From assembly GCF_008698145.1 (NCBI RefSeq), contig NZ_RZNZ01000005.1, forward strand, positions 124,001-188,000: DNA of 64,000 bases, in the 5' to 3' direction. Every line of letters begins with the position of its first letter. The first letter of the stretch is position 1. This document shows positions 44,754-53,206 of the stretch, in pieces. This stretch comes from Bifidobacterium vespertilionis. Lineage in GTDB: Bacteria; Actinomycetota; Actinomycetes; Actinomycetales; Bifidobacteriaceae. The notes beneath the pieces were generated by a model. The model did not search any database, was not told where the DNA came from, and saw only the letters and a list, made by a program, of their open reading frames with translations. A program made the translations under genes and the position numbers.

Positions 44754-47192
44754 TCAGCGGGTGGAGAAGATGACCGCGGGGTTGTCCTTGACCCAGCCGA
44801 GCTTGACGTTCATGTCAATCTCCTTCTGGTCCGTGGAGTACAGGTGGGTGCCCACCGTCGCGTACGGGTTGAACAGACGGGTCACGTCCACGTTGCCGCC
44901 CTGCGGGGCGTAGAACGCGGGCTGGCCGTCGAAGTCCTCGAGCCAGCCGGCCTTGACGAGGTTCGCGACCTCAGCGGTGTCGGTGGTCAGCAGGTGCTCG
45001 TCCGTGTACGGGTTGTACACGCGGTACACCGCGGTGGACAGGCCGTACTTGTCGGCGGACAGGACCTTGAACTGCTCGGACTCGCCCTTCCAGCCGATCT
45101 TCTGCAGGTCGGAGTACTCCTTGGTGTCCGTGGTGTACAGGTGGTCACCGGTGTACGGGTTGTACAGACGATAGACCGGGGTGCTGGTCGTCTCCTGCAG
45201 GAGCGCCTTGGCGGCGTCCAGCTTGGCGGACAGCTCGGAGACCTGCTCGTCGGTCGGGGTCTTGCCGTACTGCGCCTTGAGGGCGTTGTACTCCTTCATC
45301 GCGGCGGCGTATGCGGCGTAGCTGTCGGCGGTGAAGTCGGCGGACTCGGCCGGGAAGTTGCCGTCCTCGTCCTGGGACGGGACCTGCTGCTCGGAGTTGT
45401 CCAGATCAGCCGCGTTGATCTTGCCCCAAGCCGCGTAAAGGGTGTTCGGGATGGTGACCCAAGTGGACTCGGTGTGAGTACCATCGGCGTTGGTCGTGGT
45501 CTTCACGTTCAGGTACTGAAGCTCACCACCGGAAGTGATCTGCAGCTTCGCGTTGGCCGGGACCTCAATGGCAGTCTTGTCAGCGTAGTAATCAGTGATG
45601 TACTTGTTGTACTTCTTGAGCCACTTAGCGTTGGAGGTCGCGGTCGTGTCCTTGTCACTATTACGCTGGCTGACCCAGCCAACTTCCTTAGTAACGGAGT
45701 GCTTGCCGGGCAGGTAAGCCTTCACAAAGTAGTAGTAGTTGCCATCAGCGTGGTCCAACTCGTAGCCAAACGGATTGCCATTTGCATACGCGCTACCGTT
45801 AGAGCCTGCAGCATAGTACCAGCCGAGGAACTCGTAGCCGGCGCGGGTCGGGGTCGGAGCGGTGAAGGTCTGACCGGCAGCGTAGGACTGGCCGTCGTAC
45901 TTACCGGCGTAGTTGTAGTCGAACTTCACGTTGGCCTTGTTGGTGTTCCACTGCGCGTACAGGGTGGTGTCCTTGCTGATCTTCAGAGAGGACAGAGCAA
46001 CGGTCGTCTGGTTCACACCCGGAGTGGTGGACCAGCCCGCGAAGGTGTAGTCATTGTTGCGAGTCGGAGCGGTCGGGCCCTTCGGGGCCTCGCCCTTGGC
46101 CACGTACTCGGTGGACACGACCACGTCTTTACCGGAAACCTCGGTCACAAAGGTGACCTTGAAGGTCTCAGCGGCAGCGGCGGCGTACAAGTTCAGGCCG
46201 GCGGTGAAGGCCTCACTGGCAGTGAAGCCGTCCTTGACCTCAACAAGCTTGCCCGTGATCGGATCCACGTAGGCCCACTTGCTGATGTTGAAGTATCCGG
46301 AAACGACCGGGGAGGTCGGCACCGTGGCGCCGTACGGGACGTCAACGGCGTCCGCAATCTCACGCGGGTTGCTGGTGTTCTCGTAGTAGCGAACCGTCAC
46401 GGCGTTGGCAGAAGTGGGAACGACGGGGGCCAAGGTAATGGCCTTATCGTACACGCCCTGCAGCTTGCCGGTAAAGTCCTTGGTCAGCTCGTTCAGAGTC
46501 AGGGACTCGGAATCGTTCTTCCAAGTGGTGACGACCTTCTGGTCGCCAGCCTTGTCGGCGGGCAGCTCCCAAGAAGCGATCTTCTTGTCGGTCTTGGCAA
46601 CCGTCAGCTGGTAGCCGCTACCGGTGAACGAAGCGAAAGCAGCCTTGCTGGCGCCGGAGTACACGGTCTTGCTGTTATCGAACACGCCAGAGGGATCCGT
46701 GAAATCGAGTGTGATGGCCTGATCCGGCTCCGCCCAGTGGGCGTACAGGTCGATGTCCTTGGTGACCGTAGCGGAGTTGAAGTCGAACTTCTCGGCACCG
46801 GCATCCGGGCTGGTGTACCAGCCGGTGAACTTCCAAGCCAAATCGTTGCCATTCGGGTTGAATACATTCCAGCCAGCGGCGGAATCGTACAGGCCCTCGA
46901 GCTTGCTGTCGGCCGCGTTACCGTCGGCGACATCAAGGGTGTAGCCGTCGAGGGTAACGGCGTCACCGCTCTGAGCCTTGCCGTCAGAGGTCACGGAAGC
47001 CTGAGCGCTCACGCTGGCAGCGGACACACCGGCCGGAGAATTCGCGTGCAGGGTGACGGTGTAATCGTAATCGCCGACCTTTGCCGCGTCATCGGCGTTG
47101 GCGGTGCTTGCCGCCACGCCCATGGTGGCGAGCATGGCGACCGATGCGAGACCGGCCAGCGACGCGCGCCAGAACTTGTTGTTTCCTGTCAT
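44754..47192 (-). CDS. Secreted surface protein: InlB-type repeats and three DUF5648 repeats
   Basis: 812 aa, ATG 47192 with agaaagg 8 bases upstream. Same signal peptide as the genes at 42002 and 48770, followed by a different body of Flg_new/InlB-like units (F-T-G-W-Y, L-Y-A-H-W, F-A-G-W-S, L-Y-A-Q-W, F-L-G-W-Y-Y). A coiled stretch (about 640-690) precedes three DUF5648 repeats that are diverged from those of the neighbours (V-Y-R-L-Y-N-P-Y-T-G-D-H-L-Y-T-T). Convergent with the 42002 gene. No anchor motif. Probably cell-wall-associated adhesin; expression may depend on the 365-base leader region shared with the Abi gene upstream. Confidence 0.88.
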   Translation of the reverse strand: MTGNNKFWRASLAGLASVAMLATMGVAASTANADDAAKVGDYDYTVTLHANSPAGVSAASVSAQASVTSDGKAQSGDAVTLDGYTLDVADGNAADSKLEGLYDSAAGWNVFNPNGNDLAWKFTGWYTSPDAGAEKFDFNSATVTKDIDLYAHWAEPDQAITLDFTDPSGVFDNSKTVYSGASKAAFASFTGSGYQLTVAKTDKKIASWELPADKAGDQKVVTTWKNDSESLTLNELTKDFTGKLQGVYDKAITLAPVVPTSANAVTVRYYENTSNPREIADAVDVPYGATVPTSPVVSGYFNISKWAYVDPITGKLVEVKDGFTASEAFTAGLNLYAAAAAETFKVTFVTEVSGKDVVVSTEYVAKGEAPKGPTAPTRNNDYTFAGWSTTPGVNQTTVALSSLKISKDTTLYAQWNTNKANVKFDYNYAGKYDGQSYAAGQTFTAPTPTRAGYEFLGWYYAAGSNGSAYANGNPFGYELDHADGNYYYFVKAYLPGKHSVTKEVGWVSQRNSDKDTTATSNAKWLKKYNKYITDYYADKTAIEVPANAKLQITSGGELQYLNVKTTTNADGTHTESTWVTIPNTLYAAWGKINAADLDNSEQQVPSQDEDGNFPAESADFTADSYAAYAAAMKEYNALKAQYGKTPTDEQVSELSAKLDAAKALLQETTSTPVYRLYNPYTGDHLYTTDTKEYSDLQKIGWKGESEQFKVLSADKYGLSTAVYRVYNPYTDEHLLTTDTAEVANLVKAGWLEDFDGQPAFYAPQGGNVDVTRLFNPYATVGTHLYSTDQKEIDMNVKLGWVKDNPAVIFSTR

Positions 47193-47225
47193 GTCAGGAA
47201 CCTTTCTTCTAGGGACTGGAGACCA
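47193..47225 (-). repeat. Half hairpin element forming the gene leader (copy 2, inverted)
   Basis: On the minus strand ggtctccagtccctagaaga continues into aaggttcctgac and then the ATG. One mismatch (a for t) to the canonical arm. With copy 3 it encloses the Abi gene as an inverted pair. Confidence 0.85.
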
Positions 47226-47557
47226 AGGGATAAACACGGCAGACGGAAGAGAAGGAAGAGGGACAATATGGCCGAGCCGGTACAAGGCGCCAGGATATGC
47301 GAAGGGGCCGGCGATCCGACGCCGGCCCCTCCTGTTCAGCAAGCGGGTCAACAGCAGGGACCCGGCCCACGCGCGACCCAACGGGCCAAGGCTTCAAGCG
47401 ACCGCCCGGAGAACGCCCGGAGTCGGAACGGTCGCCCGCCGTCCCCGCTCTCTTGTGTTTCCCCATTCCACGGGCATGCCCGCCGCCATGGTCTTCTATC
47501 CCCGGGGGACGAGTCCGCGCGACGTCTTTTGCCGTTCGGGCGGAAAGCGCGAGGCAC
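47226..47557 (-). promoter_or_regulatory. Long leader region between the Abi gene and the surface gene
   Basis: Gene-free. Contains an 11-bp stem aggggccggcg/cgccggcccct near 47304-47331 (attenuator-like, no T tract) and, on the minus strand, ccatattgtccctcttcc near 47265. A diverged copy of this entire region lies in the opposite orientation at 57740-58120. Confidence 0.6.
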
Positions 47558-48571
47558 TCACGCAGCAGGGTCGTCCGACAGGCGCGCGGCGAACGCCCCG
47601 AGGATGGCCGCGAGGTTGGACAGCGTGGCGCGCAGCTTCGGGTTGGCCGCATAATAGTCGTCCACGTGCAGCCCGGCCCGCCGCGCGGTCCCCAAAGCGG
47701 CTCGCGACATCACATCCCGCTCCTGCGGGGTGCCGCCGAGCTCCAGCGCGACCATGAGCATGGCGGCCATGTCCTGCACGGCGCTCACGTTCAAGGCCCT
47801 CTTCATGCTCGTGGTCAGGCCCAGCCCGAGCAGCGACGGGAACAGGGAGCGCAGGGTCCTGCCTTTGGCCGCGGGATCGGTCTTGCCGTACACGTCGTCG
47901 AGCAGGCAGTTGCCGTGCGCAGCGGCGTTGCGGATGCGCCCCGCGGCGAACAGCAGCCTCTCGGTGCGCATGCGGGCGCCGAGCCGGTCGAGGCAGAACG
48001 CGTGGAAGTTCCTCAGATCCCCGAAGGTGAGCACCTCCATGAAGCTCCAGTAGGCCGGGTCCTCGAGGTACTTGCCCAGCATGCGGCCCACGTACCTGTC
48101 CCTCGGGGCCGCGGGATCCGGCCCGATATGGCGCGCCTTGAGCTCCTCCACCAGCCTGGGATGCCGGTTGTACGGGCTGGAGAGGAAATCCGAGACCACG
48201 CCGTACCCGTCCTCGCCCCCGGCCTCGCACAGGCGCCGGTTGAGATCGACCTTGAGACGGCGTTCCAGCACGGGGAACACGCGCAGCACGAACGAGCGCA
48301 GCGCCTCGTCCAGCCCGTCGAGGTCCATCAGGTACGCGAAGTCGAGATGCAGGTAGCGGCCCGCCGCGTCGCGCTGGAAATCGTTCTCGTAGGCCTTGAC
48401 CCGGAAGAAGTACGCGTCGTCGCGCAGATACCGCCCCGCCTCGGCCTCGGTGACGAGCCCGAAGCGCACCCCGCGCCCGCGCAGGTGGGACACCTGCCCG
48501 CGGATGGTGAGTTTCGGGCGGCGGAACGAGGCTGCCGTGTTCCCGTCCGGCGATCCGTCGATTTCCGCCAT
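47558..48571 (-). CDS. Abi-family protein with HEPN-type RNxxxH motif
   Basis: 337 aa, ATG 48571 with an A-G7 ribosome-binding site 3 bases upstream. N-terminus follows the Abi_2/AbiD-F pattern: G-Q-V-S-H-L-R-G-R-G-V...A-Y-F-F-R-V-K-A-Y-E-N-D-F, L-D-F-A-Y-L-M-D-L-D. R-N-A-A-A-H near residue 210 fits the R-x4-H catalytic motif of HEPN ribonucleases that most Abi_2 proteins carry. Such proteins abort phage infection by RNA cleavage. It lies between two inverted half-elements, 365 bases upstream of and co-directional with a surface-protein gene; its leader carries a terminator-like hairpin. Function in defence is inferred from the family. Confidence 0.85.
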   Translation of the reverse strand: MAEIDGSPDGNTAASFRRPKLTIRGQVSHLRGRGVRFGLVTEAEAGRYLRDDAYFFRVKAYENDFQRDAAGRYLHLDFAYLMDLDGLDEALRSFVLRVFPVLERRLKVDLNRRLCEAGGEDGYGVVSDFLSSPYNRHPRLVEELKARHIGPDPAAPRDRYVGRMLGKYLEDPAYWSFMEVLTFGDLRNFHAFCLDRLGARMRTERLLFAAGRIRNAAAHGNCLLDDVYGKTDPAAKGRTLRSLFPSLLGLGLTTSMKRALNVSAVQDMAAMLMVALELGGTPQERDVMSRAALGTARRAGLHVDDYYAANPKLRATLSNLAAILGAFAARLSDDPAA

Positions 48572-48587
48572 GAGCCCCCCCTGATGG

Positions 48588-48618
48588 AAAAAACGGGGCC
48601 GACCTTGCGGTCGGCCCC
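48588..48618 (-). terminator. Terminator-like hairpin in the Abi leader (putative attenuator)
   Basis: Perfect 10-bp stem ggggccgacc/ggtcggcccc (48595-48618), loop of 4, followed on the minus strand by T6 (48593-48588), just before the Abi ribosome-binding site. A possible -10 box TATAGT lies at 48658-48653, so the hairpin would be inside the transcript leader. Confidence 0.7.
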
Positions 48619-48737
48619 TGTAAACGGTATCCCGTTTTGTACGTCATATTCGACTATACCACCCGGCCGGGATCCGCCGTCTTTTCCTCGCAGCGGAATG
48701 ACCGGCGGGGCGTTTTCATGGCCGATGCGACGTCTCG

Positions 48738-48769
48738 TGTCTCCTGTCCCTAGAAGAAAGGTTCCTGAC
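48738..48769 (+). repeat. Half hairpin element forming the gene leader (copy 3)
   Basis: tgtctcctgtccctagaaga followed by aaggttcctgac and ATG. Carries the complete arm of the hairpin family and provides the ribosome-binding site of the 48770 gene. Confidence 0.87.
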
Positions 48770-51121
48770 ATGACAGGAAACAACAAGTTCTGGCGCGCGT
48801 CGCTGGCCGGTCTCGCATCGGTCGCCATGCTCGCCACCATGGGCGTAGCGGCTAGCACCGCCAACGCCGCCGGCGCGGATCGCGCCGATTTCACGGATAA
48901 CGGCGCGTTCGCTGTGAAGGTCGCCGCTTCTGATACTCCGTATGACCTGCACTCCGCCAGCTCGACCGCTTCCGGACTGCACTATGGCCAGCTGGTGTAC
49001 GCGTCCGATGTGACGTACGACAAGTACGCCGCGGCCGGCGATGGCAAGGTCCTGACCGGCTACTCCTACGATCGTGCCGGCGAGAAGCCCGTCACGTTCC
49101 CGTTCGTCATCACCGGCGACACTAAGCTGTACGCGCAGTATGCCGACGCGGTCAAGGTCACATTTGTGGATGCAAAGGACACCCTGAGCACTGCCGACGA
49201 TGTCACTCTCGATAGTTTCGACGTGGCCAAGGGCGATGCGCTGACTCAGAGCGAGTACTGGGGTCATTTTGCTACGGAGCCGTCCTACGCCGGCAAGGAT
49301 TTCGTGGGTTGGACCAAGACCAATGCTCCTACCGCTGATGATTTGTACACGACCGAAAAGCTGGAGTCCAACACCACTCTCTACACTCGTTATGATGCGG
49401 GTCAGAATCTGGCGACGGTGAAGTTCGAGAAGGCTGGCAACAGCTTCAACGTTACCCGCTACACTCTGGCTGATGCCGCCTTCCCGGAGTTCCGTGCTCC
49501 GAAGTCCGTTGAGCAGGAGAACTTCAAGGAGTTCCAGGTCGACGGCAAGAAGTACGACTTCACCCAGAAGGTCGCCAACAGCAACGACGACCCGTTCGAG
49601 GCCGATCTGACGATTACCGCGGCTGCTTACTCCGCGGACGAGAGCGTCGACGTTCACTATTTCTGGGTGACCGATGAGACGTCGAAGCTCGGCACCATCA
49701 CCGCCACCAAGGCTGACTACACGACTTCCGCTGACGAGAAGGTCGCTCAGCCCTCTGATCCGGCTGTCGCCAAGGCCTACTTCACCGGCTGGTACACGGA
49801 TGCTTCCTTGAAGACTCCGTTCGATTTCTCGAAGGCCATCAAGGACCAGCCTGGTTACGTTGCCGGCAAGCATGAGATCACCCTGTACGCCGGCTGGGAT
49901 ACCACGAACATCGCACGCCGCGTGTACAACCTGAACTACGACCTGTGGTCGAACGCTCAGCAGATCCAGTATGTCGATGCCCGTGGCCAGATTGCTCTTC
50001 TTAACGATCTGGAAAACTACACTCAGGCCCAGGACGGTAGCGTCAACGCCGTTAAGCTTGCCGGGTGGAAGATCAACGGCACCAGCGACACCATTCAGCA
50101 GGTGCCGGATGAGCAGGCCGGTAACACTGTGGTTCTCGATGCAGTCTGGAAGCAGGCTGTCGCGGTCAAGCTGAACGCTGACGGCGGCTACTTCTCCAAC
50201 AACAGCCACTACAAGTATGTGCTGGCCACCGTTGGTGACGTGTTCGCTGACGCTGAGGGCTATGAGGTGCCCACCAAGGATGGTTTCACGTTCAAGTACT
50301 GGACCATCGTGGATAACGCTCACCCCACCGACAAGACCAAGGATTCCTACTTCAACAAGGAAGACAAGGTCACCGAACAGTACAACACTTATGAGCTTCG
50401 TGCCAACTATGAGGCGACCGGTGTCCTGTCCGTGGAGTCCCTGCACAACATTCCGTCCGTCATCTTCTTCAACAAGGTTGCCGCGTACGACCAGTACAAG
50501 GTGAACGGCTACACTCAGGATTCTTGGAAGACCTACGTCGATACCTGGTATGACCTGCAGGACGAGTGGTTCAACTACCTGTCCGCCAACTCGCATCAGG
50601 ATCAGATTAACAAGGGCAACGCTCTTGCCAAGAAGTACGCCGACGCTCAGGCGAAGCTCGTCAAGTCCGATGTTCCGGTGAAGCCGGCTCCGGCGACCAA
50701 GGTTCCGGTGTACCGTCTGTACAACAAGTACATTACGACGGGCACGAACCACCTGTTCACCACGGACAAGGGCGAGTACGATTCCCTGGTGGCCAAGGGC
50801 TGGCTGGGCGAGGGCGAGGTCTTCCAGGCCACGTCCGACAAGAACGCGACGCCGGTGTACCGCCTGTACAACAAGTACGACGGCTCGCACCACTACACCA
50901 AGGACGCCGCGGAGCGCGACAACCTGGTGAAGCTGGGCTGGACGTACGAGTTCGTGGGCTTCTACGCGCCGGCTGACGGCGACGCGACGCTGTACCGCCT
51001 GTACAACCAGTACAACGGCGAGCACCTGTTCACGACCGACAAGGCCGAGAACGACAAGCTGGTCTCCCTGGGCTGGACGGCCGAGGAGTCGGGCCTGAAG
51101 GTGTACTCCGCCGCGAAGTGA
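48770..51121 (+). CDS. Secreted surface protein: InlB-type repeats and three DUF5648 repeats
   Basis: 783 aa, ATG 48770 with agaaagg upstream (the frame is open much further upstream, but only through antisense of the Abi gene). Same signal peptide as its two paralogues. The N-terminal body is related to the 42002 protein (S-Y-D-R-A-G-E-K versus S-Y-D-L-A-G-K-N) with diverged Flg_new-type units. The centre is lower in GC than the ends and uses more T-ending codons, indicating a different origin from the 380-bp 3' end (50735-51114) that is identical to the 42002 gene. Three DUF5648 repeats end the protein; no anchor. Likely wall-bound adhesin and partner in recombination with the 42002 gene. 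Confidence 0.88.
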   Translation: MTGNNKFWRASLAGLASVAMLATMGVAASTANAAGADRADFTDNGAFAVKVAASDTPYDLHSASSTASGLHYGQLVYASDVTYDKYAAAGDGKVLTGYSYDRAGEKPVTFPFVITGDTKLYAQYADAVKVTFVDAKDTLSTADDVTLDSFDVAKGDALTQSEYWGHFATEPSYAGKDFVGWTKTNAPTADDLYTTEKLESNTTLYTRYDAGQNLATVKFEKAGNSFNVTRYTLADAAFPEFRAPKSVEQENFKEFQVDGKKYDFTQKVANSNDDPFEADLTITAAAYSADESVDVHYFWVTDETSKLGTITATKADYTTSADEKVAQPSDPAVAKAYFTGWYTDASLKTPFDFSKAIKDQPGYVAGKHEITLYAGWDTTNIARRVYNLNYDLWSNAQQIQYVDARGQIALLNDLENYTQAQDGSVNAVKLAGWKINGTSDTIQQVPDEQAGNTVVLDAVWKQAVAVKLNADGGYFSNNSHYKYVLATVGDVFADAEGYEVPTKDGFTFKYWTIVDNAHPTDKTKDSYFNKEDKVTEQYNTYELRANYEATGVLSVESLHNIPSVIFFNKVAAYDQYKVNGYTQDSWKTYVDTWYDLQDEWFNYLSANSHQDQINKGNALAKKYADAQAKLVKSDVPVKPAPATKVPVYRLYNKYITTGTNHLFTTDKGEYDSLVAKGWLGEGEVFQATSDKNATPVYRLYNKYDGSHHYTKDAAERDNLVKLGWTYEFVGFYAPADGDATLYRLYNQYNGEHLFTTDKAENDKLVSLGWTAEESGLKVYSAAK

Positions 51122-51411
51122 GCCACGAGCCCCCTTCAGGGGGGTGTGGTGATCTGACCTGAATGATTGGGGGAGGGCGCCCCGCGATAACTTGACTTGA
51201 GTTGTTGCCGGGCGTTCTTCCCCTTTCCCGTATCCGGGTGCGGGCCGTGGACGGCTTGTCCCGGGCCGGGGGCCCCGTTTGGGGGTTCCCGGTGGGGGTC
51301 CCGTTGCGGATCCCCGTGGGGGATGGGGTTGTCCCGTTCCCCCGTGCGGGTGGCGGTTCCGGCCGCCCGTGTGTTCAAGTGTTGTTTCGTCATCACGGTA
51401 GGAAGGGTTTG

Positions 51412-52860
51412 ATGATGGGATTGAATCTTAGGAAGCTGGCCGCGGTGGTGTCCGCGGCGGCGATGCTGGCGGTCGCCGGCCCGGTGGCCGTCACCACGGC
51501 GAACGCGGCCGACGCGCCCGCGGCGGTCCAGACCGCGGCGCAGCACGTGACGGTCCAGTTCAACTACGGCAAGGGCAGGATCGTGCCGGTCACGCTCGAC
51601 AAGGGCACCGCGTTCTCCCAGTTCGCGGCCAAGGCCGGGACGCCGGCCGCCCCGGAGGGCAACGTGTTCGGCTATTGGGCCGACGCGAGCAAGCTCGACG
51701 ACAAGCCGGTCGCCGACGCGACCCCGGTCAACGACACGGACTTCGAGGTGTACCCGGTGTTCGTGAAGGCCGCGACCGTGACGTTCAACGGCCTGGACGC
51801 GGCCGCCGGCTACACGCGCGAGGTCACGCTCAAGTCCGGTTCCAGGTTCTCCCAGTTCGTGGACGAGCTGAGGAAGACCACGAGCCTGCCGGCCGCGCCG
51901 GAGGGCTTCGAATTGGTGTTCTCCACGGACCAGGACGGCAAGCAGCCGGTCGCCGGGGACAAGGTCGTCACGGACGGCCTTAACGTGTTCGCCGCGCTTG
52001 TCGCCAAGCCCGTCGAGAAGGTCAAGGTTGACTTCTACAAGCAGTCCGCCGACCCGACGCCGTGGAAGAGCCTCGAGGTCGCCAAGGGGACCACGCTGGG
52101 CGAGGCCGCCAAGCAGGCCGGCACGCCGACCCGCGAGGGCAAGGTGTTCGTCGGCTGGGAGGGCGCCGGCACGGGCGTGCTCGACCCGAGCACCCCGTTG
52201 AACGATGTCACGAGGAAGATCGTGCTGACCGCGGTGTGGAAGGACGCCCCGGTCGAGCAGGTTACGGTCACGTTCCACGGCAAGGATGGCCAGCCGGGCT
52301 GGCCGGCGGCGGTGACTTTGGCCAAGGGCAGCAAGTTCTACGAGTTCCAGAACAAGTTCGACAAGACCGTGCCCACGGTCGACGGCTTCGACTTCGTCGG
52401 CTGGAGCAAGGACATCCACAACGTCGACGCCGACCACCTGATCGACTCGCTGTACGAGGTCACCGAAAGCATCGACGCGTTCCCGGTGTACGTGGCGGCC
52501 GAGCAGCCCGCCCCGGCGAAGGTGAACGTCACGTTCAAGGACGCGAACGGCAACGAGATCGACCACAAGGAGGGCGACAAGGGCGTCCTGTTCGCCGACC
52601 TGTCCGCGGGCGTGGACTCGAAGCTGAAGGTCCCCGAGGGCAAGGCGTTCGCTGGCTGGGCTCAGGAGGGCACCGTGGCCCTGGTCGAGGGCAACCTCGC
52701 GGTCAACGAGGACATGACCGTCGTGGCGACCTACCGGACCGTGTCCGAGCCGGTGACTCCCCCGTCGTGGAACTGGCAGTGGAACTGGGGCAAGTGGTTC
52801 CAGTTCTGGCACGACTGGTTCAACGGGTTCCACCAGTGGGCCAACGGCTGGTGGCGGTGA
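51412..52860 (+). CDS. Secreted InlB-repeat protein with tryptophan-rich C-terminus
   Basis: 482 aa, ATG 51412 (or 51415) with GGAAGGG upstream. Signal peptide cleaved near T-T-A-N-A-A. Five or six short beta-grasp repeats (V-T-V-x-F-x... F-x-G-W or V-F-V-G-W), each about 75 residues, related to Flg_new/InlB units. In place of DUF5648 repeats the protein ends in about 32 residues containing ten Trp (P-S-W-N-W-Q-W-N-W-G-K-W and on to N-G-W-W-R). No LPXTG and no long hydrophobic helix. The Trp-rich tail may bind glycan or membrane. 51122-51411 upstream holds a 3' hairpin of the previous gene, a G-rich segment and the leader, no gene. Confidence 0.85.
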   Translation: MMGLNLRKLAAVVSAAAMLAVAGPVAVTTANAADAPAAVQTAAQHVTVQFNYGKGRIVPVTLDKGTAFSQFAAKAGTPAAPEGNVFGYWADASKLDDKPVADATPVNDTDFEVYPVFVKAATVTFNGLDAAAGYTREVTLKSGSRFSQFVDELRKTTSLPAAPEGFELVFSTDQDGKQPVAGDKVVTDGLNVFAALVAKPVEKVKVDFYKQSADPTPWKSLEVAKGTTLGEAAKQAGTPTREGKVFVGWEGAGTGVLDPSTPLNDVTRKIVLTAVWKDAPVEQVTVTFHGKDGQPGWPAAVTLAKGSKFYEFQNKFDKTVPTVDGFDFVGWSKDIHNVDADHLIDSLYEVTESIDAFPVYVAAEQPAPAKVNVTFKDANGNEIDHKEGDKGVLFADLSAGVDSKLKVPEGKAFAGWAQEGTVALVEGNLAVNEDMTVVATYRTVSEPVTPPSWNWQWNWGKWFQFWHDWFNGFHQWANGWWR

Positions 52861-52884
52861 ACCACCGCTGAGCCGGTGAGCCGG

Positions 52885-53004
52885 TAGAAGGGGACGGCGG
52901 GCGATCCCCTTGGGGCTGCTCCCATGGGCGCGTCCCGCCCGTCCCCGTCTCCTCCACGGTTTTCGTCTGACGGCCCGGTCCCCGCTGCGTGCGGGGCCGG
53001 GCCG
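52885..53004 (+). terminator. Two GC-rich hairpins after the Trp-tail gene
   Basis: A long imperfect stem (ggggacggcgggcg around 52888 with cgcccgtcccc around 52947) and a second stem cggcccggtccccgc/gcggggccgggccg (52971-53004). Terminator-like without strong T runs. The rest of 52861-53206 shows no gene. Confidence 0.6.
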
Positions 53005-53206
53005 TTGCCATACCCCCTGATATTCATTCCCCGCGCCGCGTCCCCGCCCCCGGCGTGGCCGTCATTCCGGCGGGGCGCCCTTCCCCGTTGTCCGGTCTTG
53101 TTGTCGCCTCCCCGCCGCCCGTTCCCGGCACCGCCGACGTGGGACGGTAACGCGGTTGCCCCCGTCTTCCTCCCGTTTCGCATTCCCCGTTGAAAGGATT
53201 CCCGTC

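Noticed and set aside
47297..48769. Extension of the 48770 surface protein through the Abi locus
   Set aside because: It is antisense to the Abi gene; the signal peptide and conserved leader fix the start at 48770.
41819..51025. Long antisense frames opposite the three surface genes
   Set aside because: All read as Val/Leu/Gly/Arg-rich shadows; the opposite frames have signal peptides, ribosome-binding sites and DUF5648 repeats.
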